Source: an uncultured Sulfurovum sp. | GTDB taxonomy: Bacteria; Campylobacterota; Campylobacteria; Campylobacterales; Sulfurovaceae | Direction of reading: 5' to 3' | DNA: 41,080 nucleotides | Assembly: GCA_902727895.1 (NCBI GenBank) | Contig: CACVAP010000031.1 | Span: 1 to 41,080, forward strand | In this document: piece by piece, positions 25,909 through 35,141 of the stretch | How positions within the stretch are numbered: the stretch's first letter is position 1 | Layout: each line of letters starts with the position of its first letter | Notes under the pieces: generated by a model | Databases searched by the model: none | What the model saw: the letters and a program-made list of their open reading frames with translations, nothing else | Told to the model about the DNA's origin: nothing | Position numbers and translations under genes: made by a program

Positions 25909-27054
25909 ATCTACAAAAAAACATTTCTTATTCTTATGTTGGTCATATTGACTAACATAAACCTTATGGCGAAAACAGCTAACTATTTACGTCAAACTTC
26001 TCTCAATGAGCATCAATTAAACTTAGTCTTTAAATACCCTATAGGAAATGTAAAACATTTTACTATTAAGGGTAATGGTATTGTAAAACATGTGTATGAC
26101 ATTGAAAATACTTCTTTACCCAGTACTCAAAATATTGGGCAATATAAGGCAAAGGGTGTACAAGCTTTTAGAATAGCCCAATATAACAAAAAAGTTTTAC
26201 GGGTTGTTATAGAAGCAACGCGATATATGAAAGGGAGTTTTGAAATTAAGGGTCGTAAGTTAACACTTCTTTTACCTATGGCTAAGGGGAGTATTAAAAA
26301 GCAAGTAACTTATAAAAAACATGTTGAACAAAAGGTTAAAAAAAACAGTCGAAAAAATACTCAAAAGTCTTATCGGTACAATTCAAAACGAAAATATAAA
26401 ACAATTATCTTAGATGCAGGTCATGGTGGACGAGATGTTGGTGCTTCTTCAAAACATGTGCGTGAAAAAGACTTAACCTTGAGTATGACGTTGAAGTTAA
26501 AAAATATTTTACAAAAGATGGGCTACAAAGTACTGCTTACAAGAACTAAAGACAAATTTATGAACTTAAAGCAACGTACAGATTATGTTTATAATCGTAA
26601 AGGGTCAATTTTTGTCTCCATACATGCAAATGCAGCACCTAAAAAGAGAACGAAAGGTGTTCGCTATGAGGGTATGGAAGTATTTTATTTGAGTTTGAAA
26701 AATTCTAAAAGAATTAGTAAGACAAGAGCTGTCTATCGTGGTAGAAAAGTTTACAGTAAAAGTTCCTACAGAAAAATGGTAAGTTCGTGGAAGTTTTCTC
26801 AGTCTAAAGCGTTAGCGCATCTTGTACGTAAAAATGTACTTTCTAATGTAGGTAGAGAATACAAGATATATGACAAAGGAATAAAGCGAAAAGATTTTTG
26901 GGTATTACTCGCAACCAAAATGCCATCTATTTTAGTTGAGACAGGATATCTAACAAATAAAGATGAAGTTAAGAAACTAAAGGACAGTCATTACCAGACA
27001 TTATTAATGGAAGGTATTGCGAATGGGATTAACCGATACTATGGACTACTTTAA
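25909..27054 (+). CDS. N-acetylmuramoyl-L-alanine amidase (AmiC type), probable ATC start
   Basis: 372 residues from the first ATG (25936) or 381 from the ATC at 25909. I prefer the ATC: AAGGAG (25897-25902) is 6 nt before it, the added residues YKKTFLILMLVILTNINLMA complete a Sec signal peptide with a basic n-region, and no ATG, GTG or TTG lies between. From the ATG the signal would be too short and lack a positive charge. Residues ~30-130 form an AMIN-like beta domain, followed by a basic linker. The Amidase_3 zinc domain starts at about residue 165: LDAGHGGRD, Glu in VREKDL, SIHANAA and LVETGYLTN give His, Glu, His and the catalytic Glu. It cleaves the amide between muramic acid and the peptide in the periplasm, for cell separation. 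Confidence 0.85.
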   Translation: MYKKTFLILMLVILTNINLMAKTANYLRQTSLNEHQLNLVFKYPIGNVKHFTIKGNGIVKHVYDIENTSLPSTQNIGQYKAKGVQAFRIAQYNKKVLRVVIEATRYMKGSFEIKGRKLTLLLPMAKGSIKKQVTYKKHVEQKVKKNSRKNTQKSYRYNSKRKYKTIILDAGHGGRDVGASSKHVREKDLTLSMTLKLKNILQKMGYKVLLTRTKDKFMNLKQRTDYVYNRKGSIFVSIHANAAPKKRTKGVRYEGMEVFYLSLKNSKRISKTRAVYRGRKVYSKSSYRKMVSSWKFSQSKALAHLVRKNVLSNVGREYKIYDKGIKRKDFWVLLATKMPSILVETGYLTNKDEVKKLKDSHYQTLLMEGIANGINRYYGLL

Positions 27055-27148
27055 GTAGGCTTCTTGATATGTTTTTCCTTCAGTTTGGCTATTTTTATGT
27101 TAGACTACTTAACACGACACAAAAGTTAAAATAAAAGAAGGAAGATAC

Positions 27149-29095
27149 ATGTTAGAACAAATATTTAACCCAAACCCTGAGTTTGCAAAAGATGCAGCCA
27201 TTAATTCAATGGATGCTTATTGGGAGTTACAAAACAAAGCTATCGAAGACTATGAAGGTTATTGGAAAGGTTTCGCTGATAAGAAGATTGACTGGATTGA
27301 ACCATATGACACAGTACTAGATGAGTCTAATGCACCATTCTACAAGTGGTTCTCAAATGGTAAACTAAATGTATCTAACCAATGTATCGACAGACACTTA
27401 GCTGATAAAGCTGATCAGAATGCCATTATTTTTGAAGGAGATAAAGGTGACGTTGAGCATATTACTTATGCACAGCTTTCTGAGCGAACAAACAAAATGG
27501 CAAACTTACTTAAAAACAAGTTTGGTGTAAAAAAAGGTGATAGAGTCGTTCTTTATATGCCAATGATTCCAGAAGCAGCGTATGCAATGTTAGCTTGTAC
27601 ACGTATTGGTGCGATTCACTCTATTGTATTTGGTGGATTCTCTTCAGAGGCACTAAAAGATAGAATCGAAGATGCTGAAGCAAAAGTTGTTATTACAGCT
27701 GATGGTGCTTTCAGAAAAGGTAAGCCTTACATGCTTAAAAATGTTGTTGATGACGCATTAAGCCAAGGTGGAGAAAGCATTGAAGCTGTTCTAGTTGTTA
27801 AAAGAAACAATGAAGAGATTACATGGGTAGATGGTAGAGATCATAACTATAATGAACTAATTACTGAAGAGTCTGCTGAGTGTCCTTTTGAGCCAATGGA
27901 ATCAGAAGATCCACTTTTCTTACTCTATACATCAGGTTCAACAGGAAAACCAAAAGGGGTTCAACACTCAACAGCTGGTTACATTCTTTGGGCGCAAATG
28001 ACTATGGAATGGGTATTTGACTTACGTCAAAACGATGTGTACTGGTGTACAGCTGATATTGGTTGGATTACAGGACATACGTACATTGTTTATGGACCTC
28101 TTGCAGCTGGTGGAACGACAGTTATGTTTGAAGGTGTACCAACGTACCCAGATGCAGGACGTGCTTGGAAGATGGTTCAAGACCATAACATTACTCAATT
28201 CTATACAGCACCTACAGCAATTAGATTACTTCACAAAACAGGTGAAGATGAGCCTAAGAAATATGACCTTTCAAAACTAAGAGTACTTGGAACAGTTGGT
28301 GAGCCTATTGATCCTCCAGCATGGAAATGGTACTACGAAGTAGTTGGAAATTCTAACTGTGCTATTGTTGATACTTATTGGCAAACAGAAACAGGTGGAC
28401 ATATGATTTCTCCATTACCAGGAGCTACACCTATTAAACCTGCTTGTGCTACATTTGCATTACCAGGAATTATTGCTGAAATTATTGAAGAAGATGGAAC
28501 ACCAACACCAGTTGGAGAGAAAGGTTTCATGTGTATTACTAAACCTTGGCCATCAATGATTAGAACCATTTGGAATGATCCAGAAAGATTCAAAAAATCA
28601 TACTTTGGTGATTGTAAAAAAGATGGTCAGCCAGTTTACTTTACAGGTGATGGTGCAATGATTGCTGAAGATGGTTACATTACGATTACTGGTAGAACTG
28701 ATGATGTTATTAACGTATCGGGACACAGAATGGGAACAGCAGAAGTAGAAGCTGCTATTAAAAAGCATGATTCTGTTGCAGCAGTTGCTGTTGTTGGAAA
28801 ACCTCATGAAATTAAAGGTGAGGGTATCTTTGCTTATATCGTATTGAAAAATCCAGATGAAGCAAATGATGAACTTAAAATAGCAATTAATAAAGTAATC
28901 AAAAAAGAAATTGGTGCTATTGCTCTTTGTGATGCAATGGCGTTTGTTCCAGATGTTCCTAAAACACGTTCAGGTAAAATTATGAGAAGAATTTTACGTT
29001 CAATTGTTAAAGGTGAAGAGATTACTCAAGATACTTCAACACTTGAAGATCCTTCTATTGTTGGTGTTATTGAGAAGATTGTAAAAGAGTCATAA
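27149..29095 (+). CDS. acs: Acetyl-CoA synthetase Acs
   Basis: 648 residues, the usual size. An ANL-superfamily enzyme making acetyl-CoA from acetate, ATP and CoA through acetyl-AMP. Motifs: P-loop [35 protein letters not shown] for acetate binding, [21 protein letters not shown] at the hinge, and [14 protein letters not shown] with the catalytic, acetylation-controlled Lys. The N-terminal acetyl-CoA-synthetase domain ([16 protein letters not shown]) is present. It has a strong GAAGGAAG site and is followed by tandem hairpins. The gene points to acetate assimilation or scavenging. Single-gene unit. Confidence 0.96.
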   Translation: MLEQIFNPNPEFAKDAAINSMDAYWELQNKAIEDYEGYWKGFADKKIDWIEPYDTVLDESNAPFYKWFSNGKLNVSNQCIDRHLADKADQNAIIFEGDKGDVEHITYAQLSERTNKMANLLKNKFGVKKGDRVVLYMPMIPEAAYAMLACTRIGAIHSIVFGGFSSEALKDRIEDAEAKVVITADGAFRKGKPYMLKNVVDDALSQGGESIEAVLVVKRNNEEITWVDGRDHNYNELITEESAECPFEPMESEDPLFLLYTSGSTGKPKGVQHSTAGYILWAQMTMEWVFDLRQNDVYWCTADIGWITGHTYIVYGPLAAGGTTVMFEGVPTYPDAGRAWKMVQDHNITQFYTAPTAIRLLHKTGEDEPKKYDLSKLRVLGTVGEPIDPPAWKWYYEVVGNSNCAIVDTYWQTETGGHMISPLPGATPIKPACATFALPGIIAEIIEEDGTPTPVGEKGFMCITKPWPSMIRTIWNDPERFKKSYFGDCKKDGQPVYFTGDGAMIAEDGYITITGRTDDVINVSGHRMGTAEVEAAIKKHDSVAAVAVVGKPHEIKGEGIFAYIVLKNPDEANDELKIAINKVIKKEIGAIALCDAMAFVPDVPKTRSGKIMRRILRSIVKGEEITQDTSTLEDPSIVGVIEKIVKES

Positions 29096-29129
29096 GCTCT
29101 TTCTCTTCTTCCCTTTTTTAAAAATATAC

Positions 29130-29172
29130 TACACGACAACGTCGTGTAAGTCGGGATATCTCATCCCGACTT
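29130..29172 (+). terminator. Tandem hairpins after acs (terminator and possible REP-like unit)
   Basis: Hairpin A: TACACGAC/GTCGTGTA with a 3-nt loop (29130-29148). Hairpin B: AAGTCGGGAT/ATCCCGACTT with a 5-nt loop (29148-29172), followed by T. They abut with one shared base, 35 bp after the acs stop. B is GC-rich for this genome and fits a terminator. GTAA plus arms GTCGGGAT/ATCCCGAC also follows the REP layout of the elements near the hsd genes. Confidence 0.5.
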
Positions 29173-29298
29173 TAACTCTCCCTCATAAATAAATTGTAAA
29201 TAATTGTTGATAACTACGCTTCTTGCAAAGTTCTCTTTTAGTTTAGGGCTTGGTTTAATTTTATCTGAGTTTTTTTAGATACACTAATTAGAAGGTTT

Positions 29299-29304
29299 TA
29301 TACT
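29299..29304 (+). promoter_or_regulatory. -10 box for the PqiA-like gene
   Basis: TATACT lies 22 bp before the ATG at 29327, with GGAG at 29313-29316 between. No good -35 box is seen. Confidence 0.35.
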
Positions 29305-29326
29305 GGAATATTGGAGTGTGTTATTT

Positions 29327-30628
29327 ATGAAAATCATTAAACTTATCTCATCGCTTGTTGCTGTACTTTTATTATGTATAGTTGTGTACTTTTCTGTGGA
29401 ACTTATAAAGTCTGGGGAAGATGCTAAAAGTTATAAACGTGACTATGCAGAACTTCATTCTGTAAAATATGGTATGTTTAACTCTGATGCATGGACAATG
29501 AAAATTACAAAAGTTGTAGAAAGAAAGATAGATAATTTTAATCTAAATGTAAACAACAGAGATCAAATAGAGGGTTATGTAAGTACCATTATTGATACGC
29601 TCATCATTGAAACAGAACGTATTGTAAAAGAGAGAAACAAGAACCAAAGTGGTTTCTTTAGTAGTTTTATGGGTTCAACAAAACAGATGCTTACAGATTC
29701 TATTGTAGACTTTAAAGATTTACGTAATCGTGTACCAGAGTTTACCTCTGCTGTTATGATAGAAATAGAAAAGCCAGAAAATCAAGAAAGAGTAAAAAAA
29801 GTTTTAAGAGAAAAGCTTAAAGAGTTTATGAACAATAAATTTAAAGCAAGTACCGACATGACAACTTATAATAAGTTGGTAGAAAAATATGACTCACCAG
29901 AAGTCTTAGATAAAAAAATCGAAGAAAATTCTGAGTATATGCATAGCATAATGCTAAAGATAGTATCTCTCTCGGGTATTATACTTTTAATGGTAGTCTT
30001 CCAAGGTAGGCTAAACTCTTTATCGTTACTTACGCTTTCTGGTACGACTTTGAGTTTACTTGTTACGGGTATTATGCTTCCTATGTTAGACATAGAAGCT
30101 AAGATTTCTAAACTCAATTTTGTGGTGCTTGACCAAGCTATCATTTTTGAAAATCAAATTTTATTTTTTCAATCTAAGAGTATTACAGATTTACTGGTAT
30201 TACTTTTGGAGTCTGGAGAGGGTAAAATGATATTTGTAGGAATATTGCTGGTAATGTTCTCTATTATATTTCCGTTATTAAAACTCATAGCTACTACCAT
30301 ATATTACTATTCAGCCGGAGCAATGGCTAACAATGGGGCAACCCGTTTCTTTGCACTTTATTCCACTAAATGGTCTATGGCAGATGTAATGGTAGTTTCT
30401 ATGTTTATGGCATATTTAGGACTAGATGGCGTAGTAGATAACGAATTAAAAAAACTTGGAACCCAAGATGACCCTGTTAATATTATTACTTTTAATGGAA
30501 CACATTTAGAGGTCGGGTTCTTTTTGTTTTTATCTTTCGTTTTAATTAGTTTTGTACTATCAATACTTGTGGAAAAAAGTAGAAAAAGCAAAGACGAAGA
30601 GAGCGTAACTGAGAAGGAAATTGTTTAA
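29327..30628 (+). CDS. PqiA-family (paraquat-inducible protein A-like) membrane protein
   Basis: 433 residues from ATG 29327; GGAG is 10 nt upstream, whereas the in-frame GTG at 29318 is only 1 nt after it. One N-terminal helix (about 5-25) is followed by a ~185-residue periplasmic helical domain not found in standard PqiA. Four more helices (about 205-420) form a single PqiA module, recognised by FQGRLNSLSLLTLSG...GIMLPML, FPLLKLIATTIYYY and STKWSMADVMVVSMFMAYL. PqiA proteins are linked to envelope lipid transport with MCE partners (PqiB), but none is encoded here. It may act alone in membrane homeostasis. Confidence 0.75.
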   Translation: MKIIKLISSLVAVLLLCIVVYFSVELIKSGEDAKSYKRDYAELHSVKYGMFNSDAWTMKITKVVERKIDNFNLNVNNRDQIEGYVSTIIDTLIIETERIVKERNKNQSGFFSSFMGSTKQMLTDSIVDFKDLRNRVPEFTSAVMIEIEKPENQERVKKVLREKLKEFMNNKFKASTDMTTYNKLVEKYDSPEVLDKKIEENSEYMHSIMLKIVSLSGIILLMVVFQGRLNSLSLLTLSGTTLSLLVTGIMLPMLDIEAKISKLNFVVLDQAIIFENQILFFQSKSITDLLVLLLESGEGKMIFVGILLVMFSIIFPLLKLIATTIYYYSAGAMANNGATRFFALYSTKWSMADVMVVSMFMAYLGLDGVVDNELKKLGTQDDPVNIITFNGTHLEVGFFLFLSFVLISFVLSILVEKSRKSKDEESVTEKEIV

Positions 30629-30697
30629 AGTTTTGGGGCTAATATTTTGATATACTCTTTTCAAAAAAATAACACATCAAAAAAACAAAGGAAAATT

Positions 30698-30934
30698 ATG
30701 AAAACAATGACATGTAGAGAACTTGGAGGAGCTTGTGACATTAAATTACAAGCTGAAACTTTTGGATCAATGAGCGAACTAAGTATGAAACACGGTATAG
30801 AAATGATGCAACAGAATGATGAAGCACATATGAAAGCCATTCAAAATATGAAAGAAATTATGCAAAATCCAGTGACTATGAATGAATGGTTTAGAATGAA
30901 AAAAGAAGAGTTTGACGCTTTACCTGAAGATTAA
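30698..30934 (+). CDS. Small DUF1059-like protein
   Basis: 78 residues from ATG 30698, preceded by AAAGGAAA; an in-frame ATT/ATA-rich upstream part does not look coding. The opening MKTMTCRELGGACD and AETFGSMSELSMKHGIEM match the DUF1059 pattern, a small domain with two conserved Cys. Its function is unknown. The rest is helical and Met-rich. It is convergent with the thioredoxin gene, four bases apart. Confidence 0.65.
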   Translation: MKTMTCRELGGACDIKLQAETFGSMSELSMKHGIEMMQQNDEAHMKAIQNMKEIMQNPVTMNEWFRMKKEEFDALPED

Positions 30935-30938
30935 GACT

Positions 30939-31292
30939 TTAGGTAAACAAACGACTAAAAAAAGAACCTTTCCCGACTAAGTTGTCAATAAGTTCAAAAT
31001 AATAAGTTTCATTTTTTAAACCCATGTTGACATATTTGAGTTGTTCATCAGGCATGACAGCTAGGGTAAAAGGTACAGAACGTACTTTAAAAGCATCTGC
31101 CAATTTTGGGTTTCTTGTTACATCGCATTTCACAACCACAACACCATTTTCTTCACCGTACTTCTCAAGTTTTTCATCTATGAGTTTAGTCAGTATTTGG
31201 CAAGGTCCACAAGAGGGAGAATAGAAGTCTATAAAGACAGGTTTGTCATTGTTTTTGATGATTTCATTATAATTATTATCTGTAAGTTCCAT
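30939..31292 (-). CDS. Thioredoxin-family protein
   Basis: 117 residues with a single thioredoxin fold. The active site reads SCGPC (within FYSPSCGPCQ, about 27-36), one residue different from the classic WCGPC, so the redox potential or partner may differ. The cis-Pro loop is VRSVPFTLAV. No signal peptide is present, so it is cytosolic. The typical last helix ends in LVGKGSFFSRLF, longer and more hydrophobic than in E. coli Trx. A disulfide reductant for unknown partners; not necessarily the main thioredoxin. Single gene, divergent from nothing and followed by the convergent DUF1059 gene. Confidence 0.8.
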   Translation of the reverse strand: MELTDNNYNEIIKNNDKPVFIDFYSPSCGPCQILTKLIDEKLEKYGEENGVVVVKCDVTRNPKLADAFKVRSVPFTLAVMPDEQLKYVNMGLKNETYYFELIDNLVGKGSFFSRLFT

Positions 31293-31374
31293 GGGCGTAT
31301 TGTAGCAAATTTTTTTAAAGATGTGATTTCCTTGACACTCTTAATTATTTCACTTTTAAGTAATATACCAATTT

Positions 31375-32613
31375 TTATAAATTCTTTTTAGCTGCCAATT
31401 CTCTAAGTTTATCTTTCTTACTTTTCTTCTTGCCTTTAACAGGAGCAGGACCTTTTTGTTTTTTAGGGGCTTCCCCCGTTAATTCATAACCTTTCACACT
31501 TTCACGTTCCAATTTTATTTCGCTACGTTTTTCTATGAGTTTAAAGTGGGCTTGTTCTTCATGTCCTATGAAACTTACAGCCACACCAGTTTCTCCTGCT
31601 CTTCCTGTTCGCCCAATTCTATGAATATAGTCAGCAGGAGAACGTGGTAAGTCAAAGTTTATAATACAGTCTATGCCTTCTATATGCAATCCACGAGAAA
31701 TAATATCAGTGGTAAACAAAACCTGAATCTTTTTTTCTTTAAACGCTTTAATGGTGTAGTTACGATCTTCTTGACTTAAATCAGCATGAAAAGACTCGGC
31801 TAAGTAACCACGTTTTCTAAATTTTTCAGCGATGTTGTCTGTGGCTCTTTTATTTGCCATAAAAACCAGAACTTGTTTCCATTTTTCTTGTTTGAGTAAG
31901 TACCGAAGTACAGGACCTCTGTTTTCAGGGTTTACTTCTATAACTCTTTGCTTTATCTTCTCAACAGTTGGTTCTTCATGTTCTACGCTTACTTTAACAG
32001 CTTCTGTAGTTACTTTGGCAGCAATGTCTAAGATTTTTTGAGGGTAGGTTGCTGAGAAAAGAAGGTTTTGACGCTTAGACGGGATGGCTTTTAAGATCTC
32101 ATCTAACTCTTCTGCAAACCCAAGGTTTAACATTTTGTCAGCTTCGTCTAGTACTAAGTATTCTAAATGCTTTAATGACATTTGATTTTTAGAGAGAACA
32201 TCTAAAAATCTTCCAGAAGTTGCAACTATAACATCACAACCTTTTTGAATGCTATAAATCTGGTCGCCAATACCTTCACCACCAATAACAGAAACTATTT
32301 TTGGCTTAGGGTTAAGTGCCTTAGAAAAGAGTGAAAAAGTTTCACTTATTTGTAAGGTAAGTTCACGGGTAGGGGCTAAAACCAAAACTTTAATTTTTCG
32401 TTTTCCCTCTGTAGGGTTTTGTGCTAAGAGTTCTAAAAGTGGTAAAACAAAAGCAGCAGATTTTCCTGTACCTGTTTGTGCCTGTGCCATAATATCACGA
32501 CGCTCTAGAACCAGAGGTATGACTTTTTCTTGTATGGGTGTGGGTTTTAGGTAGTTGTTTTTTTGAAGTTCTTTTTGGAGTGTGCTACTAAGCCCCAGTG
32601 TGGAAAAACCCAT
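31375..32613 (-). CDS. DEAD-box ATP-dependent RNA helicase (RhlE-like)
   Basis: 412 residues. The Q motif is FSTLGLSSTLQKEL...KPTPIQ, motif I AQTGTGKS, motif Ia PTRELTLQ, motif II DEAD, motif III SAT, motif V/VI DIISRGLHIEGID and HRIGRTGRAG. A basic tail (PKKQKGPAPVKGKKKSKKDK) should bind RNA non-specifically, as in RhlE. It unwinds short RNA duplexes in ribosome assembly or mRNA turnover. Its ATG overlaps the stop of the DUF234 gene by one base (TAATG), so the two are co-translated. One of three DEAD-box genes within 6.4 kb. Confidence 0.92.
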   Translation of the reverse strand: MGFSTLGLSSTLQKELQKNNYLKPTPIQEKVIPLVLERRDIMAQAQTGTGKSAAFVLPLLELLAQNPTEGKRKIKVLVLAPTRELTLQISETFSLFSKALNPKPKIVSVIGGEGIGDQIYSIQKGCDVIVATSGRFLDVLSKNQMSLKHLEYLVLDEADKMLNLGFAEELDEILKAIPSKRQNLLFSATYPQKILDIAAKVTTEAVKVSVEHEEPTVEKIKQRVIEVNPENRGPVLRYLLKQEKWKQVLVFMANKRATDNIAEKFRKRGYLAESFHADLSQEDRNYTIKAFKEKKIQVLFTTDIISRGLHIEGIDCIINFDLPRSPADYIHRIGRTGRAGETGVAVSFIGHEEQAHFKLIEKRSEIKLERESVKGYELTGEAPKKQKGPAPVKGKKKSKKDKLRELAAKKNL

Positions 32614-33536
32614 TAATACTTCTTATTTGTATTAACAAGTAGATCTTCTTCTGAAAGGTCAAGAAGTAAGTTACCTAAACTATTTAAAGAAAAAAGTTGT
32701 AATGTTTCACTTTTTTCTTTTTTTAATTCAGTTGAAAATTTATTTTTAGAGAAAATAACATAAGCGTCTATATCAAGTTTTGCTTTGTGGCATTTTTCTT
32801 GAAGTTTAGTAATCTCATTCTTTTTTGCTTTTGTTTTAGCAAATTTACAAGTACCAGCTATCATTTTTCCAGATTTTGTTTTGGCTAAAAGGTCTATCTC
32901 TACTTGTGTGTCCCAATATGAACCAATACGCATTATTTTGTCGTCAGAATTTTCGTTGTGTGCTTTTTTAACAAGTTCTAAAAAAAGTTGTTGGTAGACA
33001 TGGTTGCTAAATTCCAATTTCATTTCTCTCCAACGGTCATAAAATTCATCGTACTCACCAGCTTTAATACCTTTGTAGTTAGGCGAAATAAGTGCAAACC
33101 AAAAACGCATAAATGGTTGAGAAAAAAGAAGTTTTCCAGAAACTTTTTCATGGTCCACTAAAGGTTTCTCAACAGACTTGTCAGATTTTAAAAGTCCTTC
33201 AGCTATGAGAAAGTCAATAGATTCCTCTCCATGAAGTCGGTCAACCTGTGCTTTTTTAAAAGCAGAATGTTCACGTCTATCTCCCACAGCCAGTGCTGTT
33301 AAAATCTTATGATGAATCTCTTTACTTTGCGTAATCTTTGTGGTGTCACCATGAATGTAACGGTAGTTGTCCAAGACTTTGTCGGCTATGAGTTCATTTA
33401 AAGACTGAGTAAAGTCAACTCTCCAACCCATTCCACCAAAAACAGCGAAGTATTCTAGAGCAGTTTCTAAGTTAGTAGCGTTGTTTTGGTAACAAAAAGA
33501 GCGAAATTGCTGAAGTATGGTAGGTTGTGCAGACAT
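32613..33536 (-). CDS. DUF234 protein without its usual ATPase domain
   Basis: 307 residues. The C-terminal half (KLLFSQPFMRFWFALISPNY...WDTQVEIDLLAKTKSGKMIAGTCKF) matches DUF234, normally found at the C-terminus of archaeal-type P-loop ATPases. It contains a nuclease-like pattern: E/D-IDLLA followed by a strand and G-T-C-K (PD-(D/E)xK fold, with IDLLA as the Asp site). There is no Walker A motif anywhere, so this is a standalone form. The N-terminal ~130 residues look helical, wHTH-like. It is upstream of and translationally coupled to a DEAD-box helicase, so a nucleic-acid role is plausible. Function unknown. Confidence 0.6.
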   Translation of the reverse strand: MSAQPTILQQFRSFCYQNNATNLETALEYFAVFGGMGWRVDFTQSLNELIADKVLDNYRYIHGDTTKITQSKEIHHKILTALAVGDRREHSAFKKAQVDRLHGEESIDFLIAEGLLKSDKSVEKPLVDHEKVSGKLLFSQPFMRFWFALISPNYKGIKAGEYDEFYDRWREMKLEFSNHVYQQLFLELVKKAHNENSDDKIMRIGSYWDTQVEIDLLAKTKSGKMIAGTCKFAKTKAKKNEITKLQEKCHKAKLDIDAYVIFSKNKFSTELKKEKSETLQLFSLNSLGNLLLDLSEEDLLVNTNKKY

Positions 33537-33683
33537 GGGTAAAAGACCTTGGATTAATTTATGGAATTATAACATTATAAAATGAGAAAAATTTAATGAA
33601 ACTAGTATTTGTCTATTTTTATATATTAGAGCTATTAATATCAGAAGAAATTAGCTTATAGTTACTAACTAACTCAATTTGGG

Positions 33684-33689
33684 TATAAT
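33684..33689 (+). promoter_or_regulatory. -10 box for the middle DEAD-box gene
   Basis: TATAAT followed by TC, 29 bp before the proposed ATC start at 33718. The leader of about 22 nt ends with AAAAAGGA. Confidence 0.5.
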
Positions 33690-33717
33690 TCTACTTTTAA
33701 GATAAAAAGGATTTCCT

Positions 33718-35007
33718 ATCAACGCATTTCAAAAATTTAACCTTCACCCAGACATTGTAAAAACCATCACATTTGAAAATGCTACGGCTATCCAAAACAA
33801 GGTAATTCCTGCTGCAATGAAAGGTTTGGACATCATTGGTGCTTCTAAATCTGGTACAGGAAAAACAGTTGCCTATACTTTACCTGTTTTAAACAAAATA
33901 CAAAAAGTTATTAAATCAGAGAATAAAGTTATTCGTGCCTTAGTAATTGTGCCAACCATTGAGTTATGTGATCAGGTTACAAAAACTTTTATGGAATGTG
34001 GTAAACATTTAGACATTCGCGTAGCCAAAGTACAAGGTGGAACACCAAAAAGTATTCAACTTGAGCGTTTGAAAAAGGGTACTGACATTATTGTGGCAAC
34101 TCCTGGACGACTCCAAGACTTTATTAATGACAAAAAAGTTAACCTAGAAAATATTAATACCATTATTTTGGATGAAGCAGATACGATGCTCGAACTGGGT
34201 TTTGTTAACGAAATAAAAGTTATTTTAAATGCCTGTGCGAAACCAAGACAAATTATGATGTTTTCTGCAACCATTTCACAAAATATTAAACGTCTTGCTA
34301 AAGAGTTTTTACGTGAACCTGCCATTGTAGAAGTAAGTAACCGTAGAGACTTGGTTAATGCTATTACGCATAAAGCCTATAAAGTTGATAAAAAACGAAA
34401 AGCAGAAATAGTTGCTAAACTAGTAACGGATCTTGGAATTAAACAGTTGATTTTATTTACTAACACCAAAGAGTCTGCCAATAAGGTTTATGAGTATTTG
34501 AGGTCTGAGAAGATTCGTGTAGCCATCATTCATGGAGATAAAACACGAACAGAAAGAGCAAAGGCATTAAGTTTACTTAAGGCAGAAAAAACGCAAGTGT
34601 TAGTAGCAACGGATATTGCAGCACGTGGTGTAGACATACAAGAACTCCCATATGTTTTAAACTTTGATATTCCAGAAAAAACAGATGCTTATACACATAG
34701 AGTAGGTCGTACAGGAAGAGCAAATCATAAGGGTATGGTTATTTCTCTTTTAACCATTAATGATTACAATAGGTTTTCTGAGATAGAAAAAGATTTACGT
34801 ATTAATATAAAACGAGATGTTTATGAAGGTTTTGAACTGACAGACAAACAGCCTCGACAAAAAAGACCTGTTAAAAAAACTTTACGTGAGAAAAAAGGGT
34901 ATATAGATTACGATAAGAAACGTAAATATACTTATGCAGCACAAAAGAAAAAAAGAGATGAAAAGAAAAAAGACAGCGACAGACGTAAGGGTGAAAAGAA
35001 AAAATAG
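33718..35007 (+). CDS. DEAD-box RNA helicase, probable ATC start
   Basis: 396 residues from the first ATG (33817), but that start lies inside the helicase core and would remove the Q motif. In-frame upstream codons give FQKFNLHPDIVKTITF then ENATAIQNKVIPAA, a complete Q motif (conserved Phe and TxIQ). The frame is open only to the TAA at 33703-33705, and the only plausible start is ATC at 33718, 6 nt after AAGGA (33707-33711); no ribosome site precedes 33817. From ATC the protein has 429 residues. Motifs: SKSGTGKT, DEAD, SAT, ATDIAARGVDI, HRVGRTGRA. A long Lys/Arg tail follows residue ~380. Role in RNA remodelling. Confidence 0.88.
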   Translation: MNAFQKFNLHPDIVKTITFENATAIQNKVIPAAMKGLDIIGASKSGTGKTVAYTLPVLNKIQKVIKSENKVIRALVIVPTIELCDQVTKTFMECGKHLDIRVAKVQGGTPKSIQLERLKKGTDIIVATPGRLQDFINDKKVNLENINTIILDEADTMLELGFVNEIKVILNACAKPRQIMMFSATISQNIKRLAKEFLREPAIVEVSNRRDLVNAITHKAYKVDKKRKAEIVAKLVTDLGIKQLILFTNTKESANKVYEYLRSEKIRVAIIHGDKTRTERAKALSLLKAEKTQVLVATDIAARGVDIQELPYVLNFDIPEKTDAYTHRVGRTGRANHKGMVISLLTINDYNRFSEIEKDLRINIKRDVYEGFELTDKQPRQKRPVKKTLREKKGYIDYDKKRKYTYAAQKKKRDEKKKDSDRRKGEKKK

Positions 35008-35141
35008 GGAGATATAGTGCAGTTCATTTTGGACTGTTACTTTATATAAAAAATAAAAAGATTAATATAGTAGAAAAATTATTAAGTATTTGTAAATAAG
35101 TATAGGGTATTTGTTTTTGAAGTGATAAAAATAAGAAGAGG

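Noticed and set aside
33596-33661. 21-codon frame (MKLVFVYFYILELLISEEIS...) between divergent genes
   Set aside because: Hydrophobic and AT-rich with no convincing ribosome site; it may be chance in a promoter region.
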